From positions 24,644,242 through 24,708,241 of the forward strand of contig OX104120.1 in the NCBI GenBank assembly GCA_944474755.1: a stretch of DNA of 64,000 nt, given 5' to 3'. A program made the position numbers and the translations under genes. Positions 1 to 13,800 of the stretch are shown piece by piece. Origin of the DNA: Limnoperna fortunei (taxonomy: Eukaryota > Mollusca > Bivalvia > Mytilida > Modiolidae). Position 1 is the stretch's first letter; the number at the start of each line of letters is the position of its first letter. The notes under the pieces are model-generated. The model saw nothing but the letters and a program-made list of their open reading frames with translations, was not told the DNA's origin and did not search any database.

Positions 1-691
1 CACTTTATGAGTTTTTTATAAGTGTTTCCTCCGCTGGTTTTTTGTTGTACAGGTGCTTATTTTATTTGTTCATGTTCATGGAATACTGAGGTTTCATTTT
101 TATGTGTTGGATACCAATATTCGTGGTTTTGTGGACACTATCTATTATAAATTTAAGAATTCAACAAAGTGTTTTGTCAATGGGTGTTTAATTGACCTGT
201 AGGGTATGAACATGGCATTTAAAAAGTCAACCAGAACCAAATGTTTCCTTTCAGTGAATGAGTTTTGTTTTTAAAATATTATACTAAACAGTTAAGCAGC
301 ATTTGGATGTTTTTGGATGATAAGAAAGCAACAAGATACACAAAAAATATATTATCCTAACAGTATCATGCACAAATGTGTACCTTGATAATTAAACTGT
401 TGGTTGTGTATTTTCCTTTAAAAAAAGATAACCACAACTTATAAAGAAAACACAAAATTTTCTTTTTTCCAACTATAAGATTCACATGATAACTTTCCAA
501 AATGATCAGCAAGATAATGCCTGCAAATCGTATATTTCTGACAACTCCTTATAGATTAAATTGCCCTTAAATGACAATTTTTAGGAAATGTTCAGTTTTG
601 TTGCCCAGTTACCAAAGGACTATAACAGACAGAGTGAAACTATAAATTGCAAAAAAAAGATCTGCAATACTGATCTTTTTTGCAATTTACA
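1..691. other. Intron, no recognisable feature
   Basis: AT-rich sequence downstream (minus-strand sense) of E35. No exon with the required phase-1 entry is recognised, so the next exon presumably lies outside the window. Confidence 0.5.
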
Positions 692-1775
692 GTTAAAACT
701 TAAATATAATGAACCTCTTGTAGGTAGCGTTGTATCCACAAACATCCCTTCTAAGACACAAATGGAATGCTATAAGTTAAAACTTAAATATAACAAACCT
801 CTGGAAGGTGGCGTTGTATCCACAAACATCCCTTCTAAGACACAAATGGAATGCTATAAGTTAAAACTTAAATATAATGAACCTCTGGAAGGTGGCGTTG
901 TATCCACAAACATTCCTTCTAAGACACAAATGGAATGCTATAAGTTAAAACTTAAATATAACAAACCTCTGGAAGGTGGCGTTGTATCCACAAACATCCC
1001 TTCTAAGACAAAAATGGAATGCTATAAGTTAAAACTGAAATATAACGAACCTCTGGAAGGTGGCGTTGTATCCACAAACATTCCTTCTGAGAAACTAATG
1101 GAATGCCACAAGTTAAAACTTATTTATAACAAACCTCTAGATGGTGGTGTTGTATCCACAAACATCCCTTCTAAGACACAAATGGAATGCTATAAGTTAA
1201 AACTTAAATATAACAAACCTCTGGAAGGTGGCGTTGTATCCACAAACATCCCTTCTAAGACACAAATGGAATGCTATAAGTTAAAACTTAAATATAACAA
1301 ACCTCTGGAAGGTGGCGTTGTATCAACAAACATTCCTTCTTAGAAAGTAATGGAATGCCACAAGTTAAAACTTATTTATAACAAACCTCTAGATGGTGGT
1401 GTTGTATCCACAAAAATCCCTTCTAAGACACAAATGGAATGCTACAAGTTAAAACTTTAATAAAACCAACCTCTGGAAGGTGGCGTTGTATCCACAAACA
1501 TTCCTTCTAAGACACATATGGAATGCTACAAATTAAAACTTAAATATAACTAACCTCTGCAAGGTGGCGTTGTATCCACAAACATTCCTTCTGAGAAACT
1601 AATGGAATGCCACAAGTTAAAACTTATTTATAACAAACCTCTAGATGGTGGTGTTGTATCCACAAACATTCCTTCTGAGACACTAAGGGAATGCCACAAG
1701 TTAAAACTTAAATATAACAAACCTCTAGAAGGTGGTGTTGTATCCACAAACATTCCTTCTGAGACACTAACGGAA
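692..1775. repeat. 84-bp minisatellite overlapping the 3' end and donor of E35
   Basis: About 13 tandem copies of an 84-bp unit. On the minus strand each unit reads: last part of E35 (coding SVSEGMFVDTTPPSRG), then the donor GTTTGT and a short intron-like stretch. The rightmost copy is the real exon end; the others lie in the downstream intron. Two subfamilies alternate, marked by 'aagacacaaatgg' and 'gagaaactaatgg'. Because 84 is 28 codons, long open frames appear on both strands; the plus-strand ones are repeat artefacts. A few copies have lost the donor or gained a stop. Confidence 0.92.
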
Positions 1776-1876
1776 CAAAGTTGTGCTCCATTACAAGCAA
1801 TCAGCGTGACATAATACATAACACCATCATGTAGTCGTAGATGAGTAAAGATGTAATTCCTTACTATTCCATTCAC
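1723..1876 (-). CDS. Exon E35: module end with DTTPP linker
   Basis: Entered in phase 0 after an AAG acceptor (TTTCAAG), leaves in phase 1 at TCTAGAG|GTTTGT. It codes NYIFTHLRLHDGVMYYVTLI, then ACNGAQLC and SVSEGMFVDTTPPSRG, the standard end of a module (YYVT strand, Cys pair, DTTPP linker). The frame stays open past the donor for one more 84-bp unit, so a second identical donor with exon edge at 1639 would add 28 in-frame residues. This is the last coding exon in the window. Confidence 0.82.
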
Positions 1877-4800
1877 CTTGAAAGGATTGGCAAATAAATA
1901 TCAATACACTTTTTAATAGCTTAAATTCCTTATTGATAAATCTTACACTATAGCTAAAAAATGCATTTGGCATCATTTATTGTACTAAAAGAGCAGGACT
2001 TATTTTTTTATATAGTCGACTTACCAGGGTCCAATTAGTGAACCTAGTTTTCAATTTTTAATAAATTTTGCTTGTGTCATCTAAGGAGATACCATCTATC
2101 ATTCTGAAAATCTTAGAATATATATCACTTTAATGGTCAAATTCAAATCAATTTCTTTAAATTCAATGATTCTTTAAATACTAAGCTTTACCGAAAATAC
2201 ATTCGGTAAAGGCAACATAATGAAAATGAAACTTTAATCAAGGTAGGAAATTTTGACAAAAAAAGCACTTAAATGTTTACCGATCGGTTGACATTATAAT
2301 AAAAATTCCAAAATTTTATAGAACAGAATTATTCTAGATGTTGTTATTCTTTTCTCTATTCAATCTAAAGTGTGAAATTTCTATGCTAAGAATTATATAG
2401 TTAGCCCCTGAAAACCCTATTGTTTATTTGAAATAATGATTACTTGTAAAAAAAACTTACTATATGGCAAGTCTGATGAAAAGTCATTAACATATTTGAT
2501 TTCTGCACGACCTTTAGACTGCAGGGTACATACGGCTGCATTGTCAAAGCATATACAGCAGATAATGTGTGTATAAAGTGTGAAATGTATAGAAAAGCCT
2601 TCTATATTCTCTCCCTTTAAGCCTCATACACATATTGACTATTAGTTGACAATGTACCAGTACCGTATATGAATTTAGCTGCTACAGAAAAATGCACAGA
2701 TAATGGTCCACTTTTTTTTTATTGAGGAATTTTTTTATATTATCTCCATAAAGTAGGATATACCTCTTTATATAATACAAGTAAGACATAACAGTGTCAG
2801 TTACTAAAATGTAGCATGACCGGATAGGATATAAATTTAGTACTAAATGAACAATATATTTTTTGAACTGTATATTTCCATTTAACAAAGTGTAACAAAA
2901 TTATTCAGTGATAAATTAGCTGACCTAAAGATAAATCAAATTATCCAACTACTGTACTCCACCAAATTTAAAAGTCCATTTTTTCAAAAAGGTATGTAGG
3001 TTTTTCATAAAGCTTTTCTGGATACAATTTTTGAAAGGCCAAAATTAGACAGTATAACACAGGCACACTGTATATGAGATGATACCAGGACTAAACAAAA
3101 TTAAATCACCTGAACCGATGACAGGTCAAATTCTCCACCTATATGAGACTTGATTGACAAGTACTGCCTCTCTATGTGAGAATCCGAGTCATCAGCAGTC
3201 CATTCAACCTTCATGGTAGTCCTGTAAATCTGTGTTAGACCCTTAACACCAAAATCTGCAGGAAATGTTGGACCAGCAACAGTAGGCATGGTGTTATCTA
3301 CTTTAAAACCATTGGAAGTAGCTTCGGACCATAGACCTGGAAAATTAAAACAAAAAAATCTCACTAGAATGATGAAGTACAAGCACCATCCATACATAGT
3401 TTGTTTACATATCCACAGCACTTTAGTTTTTGGTGAACTATGCTCAATTTGCCTATTCTATAAAATATGAAAAACCCACATATTTTATGCAATATTCTCA
3501 CAAGAATTTATTAGAGTGGAAATAGATAGACTTCTAATCAACCCCAGAGGTGTTTACCCCTTTACTGTACTCCCAGTAATCCTAATTATTTTTTTCAGTA
3601 ATTTTGCACATTTATCCGTAATCTGAAACTTTGCAATAAAATGTCAGAACTTCGAACAATATTAAAAGAGTTTCTGGACAGTCTTTTGCTATAAAACATC
3701 TTTCTGATGCACATTTTAATGATCAAACATTAATAAAAACTTGTTTATTCAATATTGTAATACCTTTACAATGTTACAAAATCACAACCAAAAGCATTTG
3801 AAAGTCAATTGTAATACCGGCGGAAAGGCGTAATTTTGGGGTCCATTTCCGTGATGCGTATTTTTAGAGCAAAATTCGGAATAATTCAGGAAAATCCGTA
3901 ATGGTAAACACCTCTGCAACCCGAAGCTGGAGATTCCAACCTGTGCTTGTAATTCCACACTGTTTTGCTCGGAATTCCGCACTTTTGCACAGAAAAGGCT
4001 TGGAATTTTGGACTTTGATATTTTTAAGCACGGAATTAGCTCTGAATTTTGGACTTTGTCATTTTTTTTGCTTGGAAAATGCACGGAAAGTTGTTCTTAG
4101 AACCAGGATAGAAATTTCAAGTTAAATAATAAAGAAGTTGATGCCAACAAATTTATCATTTAGAAGTTTAGATAGTAGATTAGGACATAAGGCAAAACAA
4201 TAAATGTGGTGATGATGCAGAAGATGGATACTCACCTTTATGTTGATAAAGCTAATACACTAAATGTGTTGGCCACAGAATCATAACACCGCTTGTCAAT
4301 AAAAGATAATAATATCATAATAATATCAATACAGAGAAAGAGTGTCAAAACTCTAATTTACTATCCCTCATGTATATTTGAAATCTCTCTTGTGGTTTTC
4401 TTTTATCACAATTAGTGCATGAGCATAATTGATGGCCATGACATAGATGCTTTAAATGATGCATGTTCTTTAACAAATTTTCACAATGCAGAACTTCTAC
4501 ACTAATATTCCGAATTATGTAACAAAATGTGCACATGTTAATGCAAAATCAAAACTCTGTGGTGCCAATATCCCAAATGTGAATGGTCTAGTCTAGAGTG
4601 TACACTGTAGGAGGAATTTATTACACAAAATAGGCATGAACTCTTCAGCCCTATAACACAGCACACTGAAACCCCCATATGATTTAATGTGCACAACTAG
4701 TCAAAAATTAAAATGTCAAATGTACTAAAACTTCTTACAATTTGTTAGCATTTTATCTCAAATATCTCACCAGCTCTATTATAAGCCCTGACAGTTATAT

Positions 4801-7800
4801 ACACTGTCTTTCCAACGGGAAGCAGCGGAGACAAATCAGGAACAGCAGCTACTTGTGTAATGTACAGCTCAGTTGTTGCCATAACATCATCTCCACCTTT
4901 TGTAGTCCCGGCTCTCCATACATATTTATCCAATCCTGACTGGGGATCTTGGAATCCATACCATTTAGCAGCGATATAAGATCTAAAATTAATCTCTAAA
5001 TTAATCAGTCTAATCAATACTGCACACACTTTATAAAGCATTTCATAAAAACTGAAAGGCCTTACTAGTAACCTAATGTACTTCTAAAAAACCATTTAGA
5101 CTATATATTGGGTTTTCAGGCAAAAAAAATACAGACCTAAAATTTAAAATAAACAAAAAAAATACTTGAATGGACATTTTCCAATATATGTTTTTCATTA
5201 ATATTTGGTGGTCTGTTGTTATGTACTATTCATTACCTACCTTTACACCAAATGTTGCAATCCTACATGCATGGTTACAGAGAAACTAACCTACTCCAAA
5301 AACTTGTGTACAGTAGAGGTAGTTTAAAATGAATTTCAAGAGACTGTAGGATGCATTTTGTTATAAGCCTATTTCGTTACATGATAAATTCCATGTTTGA
5401 TTACCTCCCCTTATATATGTATTGTTTATTATGTTATAAACTGTTTGTTGTAACTAAGGTTAATTGTATTTGTTCAGTGCTTCAAACTTGTCAAACAATA
5501 TGTTGCTGAATGTTTTGATATGTTGTGTAATTTAATTTTAAAAAATCCAAGAATCATAGACACAGATGCCCCGGCTAAATGAAGTCCCAAACAGGAAGTA
5601 GTTGTCTGACAGATCTAAAAGTTGCTTAGGACGTACAACTTGTGATACTGAACCAACCTGCCAAATATCAAATTGTTCTCATGTACGGTTTCTGAGAAAA
5701 GCTTGACGGAAATTCGTACATACGGGAGGACATATTTACGTACAAATGAAGTCCCAAACAGGAAGTAGTTGTCCAACAGGTCTGAAAGTTGCTTGGGACA
5801 TACAACTTGTGATACTGAATCACCCTGCCAAATTTCAAATTGTTATCATGTACGGTTTCTGGGAAAACCTTGAAGGAAATTTATTTCGGACGTACGTACG
5901 GACAGACGGACATGAGTAAAACTTAATGGCCCCCAACATGTCGTCGCGGGGGCATAAAAATAAAGTTTTATTTGTAGTTGTAATTGTACTTATCCAAATA
6001 AAAAATGCATTTACTGGTTTTTATTATACTTGACCTGTTTGCTATTCTAATCATTAAAGTCCGTGCAGGACTGTTTTACGGTAGTCAAGGACGATAAAAA
6101 CCCCCATAAGTAAGTATTCTAATTATCTGTCCGTGCGTGACCATTTTACAGTAGTCAAGGAGTTTAAAAAAAAAAAAAGAAAGTAATCTAATCAATTTTT
6201 CAGCCAAGCAATACATAAGAAAATGCTGTTCAGTTGATTGGATATGAACTAATCAATGAGAGCTTGAAAGATCTGGTATTTTGAATCCAGATCTATATCT
6301 TTCCTCTTTTTATGAGCCATACCGAGTACTGAATAATGACGGTTATATTTCACACAGGTGGTTTATTACCTGTCAAGTACTAACTTTAGTTGTTGTCATT
6401 AAAATCAATACTTGACCGGATGTGCTCCTAACAAGTGTTAGATGTTTTCATAACAATTAATTTGTAGTTTTGTTATAACCATGTTATTTTCAACATTATA
6501 TCTGTTATGGGAACATTCAGAGTTATTCGTTATAGTCCTGATATTGTTATAAAAAATTTGTTATATACCTGAAACTGTAAGTATTATTTTTGTAATTGGG
6601 ACTGGGGATTCAATTTTACCTCCGTTATAAACCTGAATTCGTTACAAGCCTGTACCTTATAAACAAACTCTACTGTAATTACTGGACCATATAAAATTAA
6701 GGTGACTCATGTCCACCAGACTGTCATGTACTTGCTATTCATCAATCGGATCACCTCGGTTATTTCCGCCTATGGTCGGAAATTAATCTCGGAGGTAAGT
6801 GTATGGATATGGACCAAAAATCGGTCCAAATGTGATACGGTTAGCCTGTTTACACAACAACATTATTTTAATGCGATGAAATAGATTATCCTTTAATCAT
6901 TCAACTATACAGATCTTTATCGAAGCGGAACTAAAAATCTAATACAAGATTGTATTTTTTAAACTTAAATTCGCTAACACTGCCAAAAAATTCCTTCTCC
7001 GGCAACGTTTAAATGGATAAGTATTTGTTTACAATCTGACGTCATCAGTAACAATCCAATGACAAGCCAATCAAATGAATGAACTGAAACGTCACAAACG
7101 AACTTGTGACATAACAAATTCTTTGAAATCACTTAAAATAGTTCAAAATGGAGATCACTTACCTCCGAGGTCACTTTCACGACCCTTGACGGAAATGGCC
7201 AAGAGATGTTCCCACTGGCTATTCATCAGCAATATTTATACCAAATTTTTTGTCATTCTATCATGCATGGTTACTGCAGAACTGACCTTAATAGCTTTAA
7301 TATAATTACATGGCAATTAAACTTAAGTCAAGATCAGACTATCATGTATGTTACACCAGCAACCTATATACCAAGTATTATCATCCAACCACGCAAAGTT
7401 ATGGCAGAACTGAAAACTTAACATAGACACTGGACCATGAAATTGAGGTCAATGTCAGATATGACATTCTGTACCATTCCTTGTTCTTAACACTGTTTTT
7501 GTATTGAATGTCTAGATATACTCTGTCATCCTGTATGATTCCTAGTTCTTACCTCAGTGGATTATATACTGACTCTTCAGATATCCCATGCCATCCTTTA
7601 CAGTTATGTGTTCTTACCTCAGTGACTGGTACTGGATGTACAGATCTCTGGTGCCATCCAGTACGATTCCTACTTCTTACCTCAGTGACTGGTACTGGAT
7701 GTCCAGATCTCTGGTGCCATCCAGTACGATTCCTACTTCTTACCTCAGTGACTGGTACTGGATGTCCAGATCTCTGGTGCCATCCAGTACGATTACATGT

Positions 7801-10800
7801 TCTTACCTCAGTGACTGGTACTGGATGTACAGATCTCTGGTGCCATCCAGTACGATTCCTACTTCTTACCTCAGTGACTGGTACTGGATGTACAGATCTC
7901 TGGTGCCATCCAGTACGATTACATGTTCTTACCTCAGTGACTGGTACTAGATGTACAGATCTCTGGTGCCATCCAGTACGATTACATGTTCTTACCTCAG
8001 TGACTGGTACTGGATGTCCAGATCTCTGGTGCCATCCAGTATGATTACATGTTCTTACCTCAGTGACTGGTACTGGATGTACAGATCTCTGGTGCCATCC
8101 AGTAGGATTACATATGTTACCTCAGTGACTGGTACTGGATGTCCAGATCTCTGGTGCCATCCAGTACGATTACATGTTCTTACCTCAGTGACTGGTACTG
8201 GATGTCCAGATCTCTGGTGCCATCCAGTACGATTCCTACTTCTTACCTCAGTGACTGGTACTGGATGTCCAGATCTCTGGTGCCATCCAGTACGATTCCT
8301 ACTTCTTACCTCAGTGACTGGTACTGGATGTCCAGATCTCTGGTGCCATCCAGTACGATTCCTACTTCTTACCTCAGTGACTGGTACTGGATGTCCAGAT
8401 CTCTGGTGCCATCCAGTACGATTCCTACTTCTTACCTCAGTGACTGGTACTGGATGTCCAGATCTCTGGTGCCATCCAGTAGGATTACATGTTCTTACCT
8501 CAGTGACTGGTACTGGATGTCCAGATCTCTGGTGCCATCCAGTACGATTCCTACTTCTTACCTCAGTGACTGGTACTGGATGTCCAGATCTCTGGTGCCA
8601 TCCAGTAGGATTACATGTTCTTACCTCAGTGACTGGTACTGGATGTCCAGATCTCTGGTGCCATCCAGTAGGATTACATGTTCTTACCTCAGTGACTATA
8701 ATGGATGTCCAGATATCCCATACCAATGTGTACAATTATGTGTTATTACCTCAGTGACTGGTACTCACTGTCCAGATATCCCATGCCATCCAGTACGATT
8801 CCTACTTCTTACCTCAGTGACAGATACTGACTGTCCAGATATCCCATGCCATCCAGTACGATTCCTACTTCTTACCTCAGTGACAGATACTGACTGTCCA
8901 GATATCCCATGCCATCCAGTACGATTCCTACTTCTTACCTCAGTGACAGATACTGACTGTCCAGATATCCCATGCCATCCAGTATGATTCCTAGTTCTTA
9001 CCTCAGTGACAGACACTGACTGTCCAGATATCCCATGCCATCCAGTACGATTCCTACTTCTTACCTCAGTGACAGATACTGACTGTCCAGATATCCCATG
9101 CCATCCAGTATGATTCCTAGTTCTTACCTCAGTGACAGACACTGACTGTCCAGATATCCCATGCCATCCAGTACGATTCCTACTTCTTACCTCAGTGACA
9201 GATACTGACTGTCCAGATATCCCATGCCATCCAGTATGATTCTTACTTCTTACCTCAGTGACTGGTACTGGATGTCCAGATATCCCATGCCATCCAGTAT
9301 GATTCCTAGTTCTTACCTCAGTGACAGATACTGACTGTCCAGATATCCCATGCCATCCAGTATGATTCCTAGTTCTTACCTCAGTGACAGATACTGACTG
9401 TCCAGATATCCAGTGCCATCCAGTATGATTCCTACTTCTTACCTCAGTGACAGATACTGACTGTCCAGATATCCCATGCCATCCAGTATGATTCCTAGTT
9501 CTTACCTCAGTGACAGATACTGACTGTCCAGATATCCCATGCCATCCAGTATGATTCCTACTTCTTACCTCAGTGACAGATACTGACTGTCCAGATATCC
9601 TATGCCATCCAGTATGATTCCTAGTTCTTACCTCAGTGACAGATACTGACTGTCCAGATATCCCATGCCATCCAGTATGATTCCTACTTCTTACCTCAGT
9701 GACAGATACTGACTGTCCAGATATCCCATGCCATCCAGTATGATTCCTAGTTCTTACCTCAGTGACTGGTACTGGATGTCCAGATATCCAGTGCCATCCT
9801 GTACAATTCCTGCCTTTGGAGGACTGTTGTCTATAATAACACCATCAGATGACACAGATGTACACAAATCAGCTGTATTACACACAGTCACTGTGACATA
9901 GTAGATGATTCCAGTACCAAGGTGAAGGTTGTTTAGTTCAAAATCTGTATTTTAAAAGTAACACTATGACATACATGTAAAACCATATTCAAATATATCA
10001 TGAGCTTTCAGCATGCATTTAATACGTTGTAAAATTATTTTGCAAAATATAAAATTTGTATTATGAAAATTTATTTTGTCTAAATTTCAATTGTTTATTT
10101 GTTTGTTTGTTTAATGGTGCTTAAAGCCACTTTCAGCAATTTTACAGCTATATATGGGCATACAGCTTTTATTGGGGGAGGAAGCCAGAGTGGTAACAGG
10201 CTTTTTTTAATAAAGCAAGAATGCAAATAGCTTGTAAGTAAATGTTTGGTAACGCAATATTATTTTTCTTGCAATAATGACTTCAAACAATGTGTTTTAT
10301 TATAATACACTTTGTGACAGTACCAACTATCAGAAAAAAAATCAATATCAGCTTTATACAGATTTTAACCACTCTGCCACTGAGGCGCTTGGATTTTTTT
10401 TAAAGACATAATTAAACTATTTTTAGAATTGCACTAGCATAGTATCAGCATTTGGATCAAATTGACCAATGTTGAACCAATCATAAACAATCTAATGCAT
10501 TACCATGATATAGCTGAAAAATGGCTGAAAGTGGCATTAAAACACCATTCAAACAAACAAACAAAAAAAATCAAACTTCAGACAGGTGGATTTCAGTGAG
10601 GTAATAAGAACACATAAAAATTTAACATAAAGTTGCCAGGTAGTTTTTACTAAATTACAGCATCATTAGTGTTGTTCAATTAAAACATTTGAAATTAGAG
10701 AGGCAATTTATTGTTTTCCAAATTTCAGCATTTGGGAAAGAATTATAAACTAATCAATCCATAGCAGCATTTTGAAATATCATACAACAATATATAACGT

Positions 10801-13800
10801 ACCTTGTACAATCATCAATGTATGTTTGCTTTTGTTCGAATGGTGTTTAACGCCACTTTAAGCAATTTTTCAGCTATATCATGGCGTCCAGTTTTTATTG
10901 GGTGAGGAAGCCAAAGTACCAGGAGAAAACCCCAACATTCGGTAGAAAAACTGGCAATCCTTGTCAATTGAGATTGGAGTCTAGTACACCATGCCCTCAG
11001 TTAGACTCAAATCCGCAATCTCAATGTTGACAGACCACGTGATCAATAGTTGACAAACTACCTTAACAACTCGACAACCGAGGCCCCCAATCATCAATGT
11101 AAATATTGTACAACAATATATAACGTACCATGTACAATCCCTAAAGCTTGCAGACTCTGAATGTCATCAATGTAAATATCGTACAACAATATATAACGTA
11201 CCATGTACAATCCCTAAAGCCTGCAGACTCAGAAAGTCATCAATGTAAATATTGTACAACAATATATAACGTACCATGTACAATCCCTAAAGCTTTCAGA
11301 CTCTGAATGTCTGTTTGTTTGTTTGTTTGATGGTGTTTAACGCCACTTTCAGCAATTTTTCAGCTATATCATGGCGTCCAGTTTTTATTGGGGGAGGAAG
11401 CCGGAGTACCCGGAGAAAACCCCCCACCTGCGGTAGGAAAACTGGCAATCCTTGTCAATTAAGATTGGAGTCGAGTACACCCTGCCTGCAGTGAGAATCG
11501 AACCCGCAATCTCAGTGTTGACAGACCACGTGATCAATAGTAGACGAACTACCTTGACCACTCGGCCACCGAGGCCCCTGACTCTGAATGTCATCAATGT
11601 AAATATCGTACAATAATATATAACATACCTTGTACAATTCTAAAGCCTGCAGACTCAGAACATCAATGTAAATATCGTACAACAATATATAACATACCTT
11701 GTACAATCCCTAAAGCTTGAACTCAGAACATCAATGTAAATATCGTACAACAATATATAACATACCTTGTACAATCCCTAAAGCTTGCAGACTCAGAACA
11801 TCATCACAGTTTTTACAAGTTCCAGCACTGACAAAATACTCCTGGATTGCTGAGTGCGAGTCATTAAAACCCTCCCAATAAGCATAAAGAACTCTGGTCT
11901 CCGTTTGATAATCAACATCTATCAAATCTGGACTTCTTTTTCCATCATACACATTACCAGCAGTAGGGGGCGTTGTATCTACAGGAAATGCCCAGGATGT
12001 GGCAACAGATGACAGTCCAGCATTGTTAAAGGCCTGTACAAAATTTTTTAAAATTAATCGATTGAAAATATCAAGATAATATGTAGGTTCTCATTGAAAT
12101 TAGATGCAATATTTTTAAAAATCAAAAAACAAATTATATAAAATCCTCACACTGACGTAATTGTTTTGGTTACAGGTAGATAAGAATCTGCAAATTAACT
12201 TGTAGCCTTATTACTGGTACTTTAAGGAAGTAAAAGTTGTTTGATAGAAAGTGATTTAAAAATCATAACATTTATTCCCAATTCACAGTTGATCTGAACA
12301 TTCTCTTACCATTTTAGAGGCTTTGATTCCTACTATTTTACCAGTCATCTTTTTTTCCACAAATATGTAAAGTTACCATGGGAACACTTATGTATTTACT
12401 TACAATTTGAAGTTGTTTCTAAAACAATATGGAAATTCATATTGTGAAGTATTATCAGTGTACTGACATTTTTCAGCAAAAAAAATTAATTTCTGAAACT
12501 TCTATAAAAATAAATCATTTGAAAAAAATGGCTACCAGAATTATTTATCAGATCATCCATACCTCTACTGAAATATAATAGGCATGACCATCCAACAATT
12601 CCAAATGGTTATTTTCATCGGACTGGCCACATTCTTCACCAACCACAGTCATTCTTTCCATTATGTTATAGTACCCAGGCTGAGAACCAATATACCACTC
12701 ATAATGGTTGACACCACTCTCTAGATCTCCAAACACAGACGTCCAGCTGAAACAAAAATACTGCTCTAAACCATCATACATATAACACATGCAATCACAC
12801 TATTTCTGTCACACAGAAAAAATAGAAACAAACTTCCTATGCTTTATACATATACACTCTTTACACATTAAAAAAATTACATAACAGATGTTATTAAATG
12901 TATTTAAAGTTGTTTTTTTGTTTCTTCATTTAAATCAGTAGCAAAATAAGTACATTAATGCTAACTAGATATCAGTGAGATGGTACCCATCTCTGTGGGC
13001 ACCGCCGACCTTGAGGCCAAGGTCAAAGGTCATCAACCATGGTATGCGACACATCACCTTGATATTATCTACCCAAATCCAAAAATATCAAAAGCCTACC
13101 TTAAAAGATAAAAAAGTTACAACTGGGACATGAATTTGTTATTCAGAAAGCAATAATGTGACCTTAAGGTCAAAGCTCAAGGTCAAACGTCAACAACCAC
13201 GGTATGGGACACATCGCCTTGATATTATCTACCTACATTCCAAATATCAAAAGCCTATCTCAAAAGATAAAAAAGTTACAGCCCGGACATGAATTTGTCA
13301 TACAGAAAGCAATAATATGACCTTAAGGTCAAAGTTCAAGGCCAAAGGTCATCAACCATGGTATGCAACACATCGACTTGAAATTATCTACCTACATTCC
13401 AAATATCAAAAGCCTATCTCAAAAGATAAAAAAGTTACAGCCCGGACGACCTTAAGGTCAAAGTTCAAGGTCAAAGGTTATCAACCACAGTATGTGACAC
13501 AAGGCCTTGATATTATCTACCTACATTCCAAAATCAAAAGCCTACCTCAAAAGATAAAAAAGTTACAGCCCGGACACAATTAGTTCGTACGGACGGACGG
13601 ACATACTGATCACTATAGGGCGTTCGCCACAAAGTGGCTGGGCCCTAATTACTCACACAATGTTCTGATAATTGATTGTTCCCATGTCTGGAAAATTAGG
13701 AAAAAAATCCTGGAAAAATTCCATAATAACAAGTGCACAAGTTCAATACATGTGCAATCTTTCTGTGAAGTGTCAGAGATCAGGGTTGAAAACTGTAGGA

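Noticed and set aside
588..1343. Plus-strand 251-residue open frame of 28-residue repeats
   Set aside because: It lies wholly in the 84-bp minisatellite. The period is a multiple of 3, and the coding sense of the unit is the minus strand (E35 end).
7508..9142. Long plus- and minus-strand repeat proteins (SVTGTGCPDLWCHPV type)
   Set aside because: Consequence of a 63-bp period. Several frames on both strands are open at once and none has a start context, splice support or non-repeat sequence.
11580..11750. tRNA gene at the head of the SINEs
   Set aside because: Box A- and box B-like motifs are present, but no folded acceptor stem is formed and the sequence continues into the SINE body and (CAAA)n tail.
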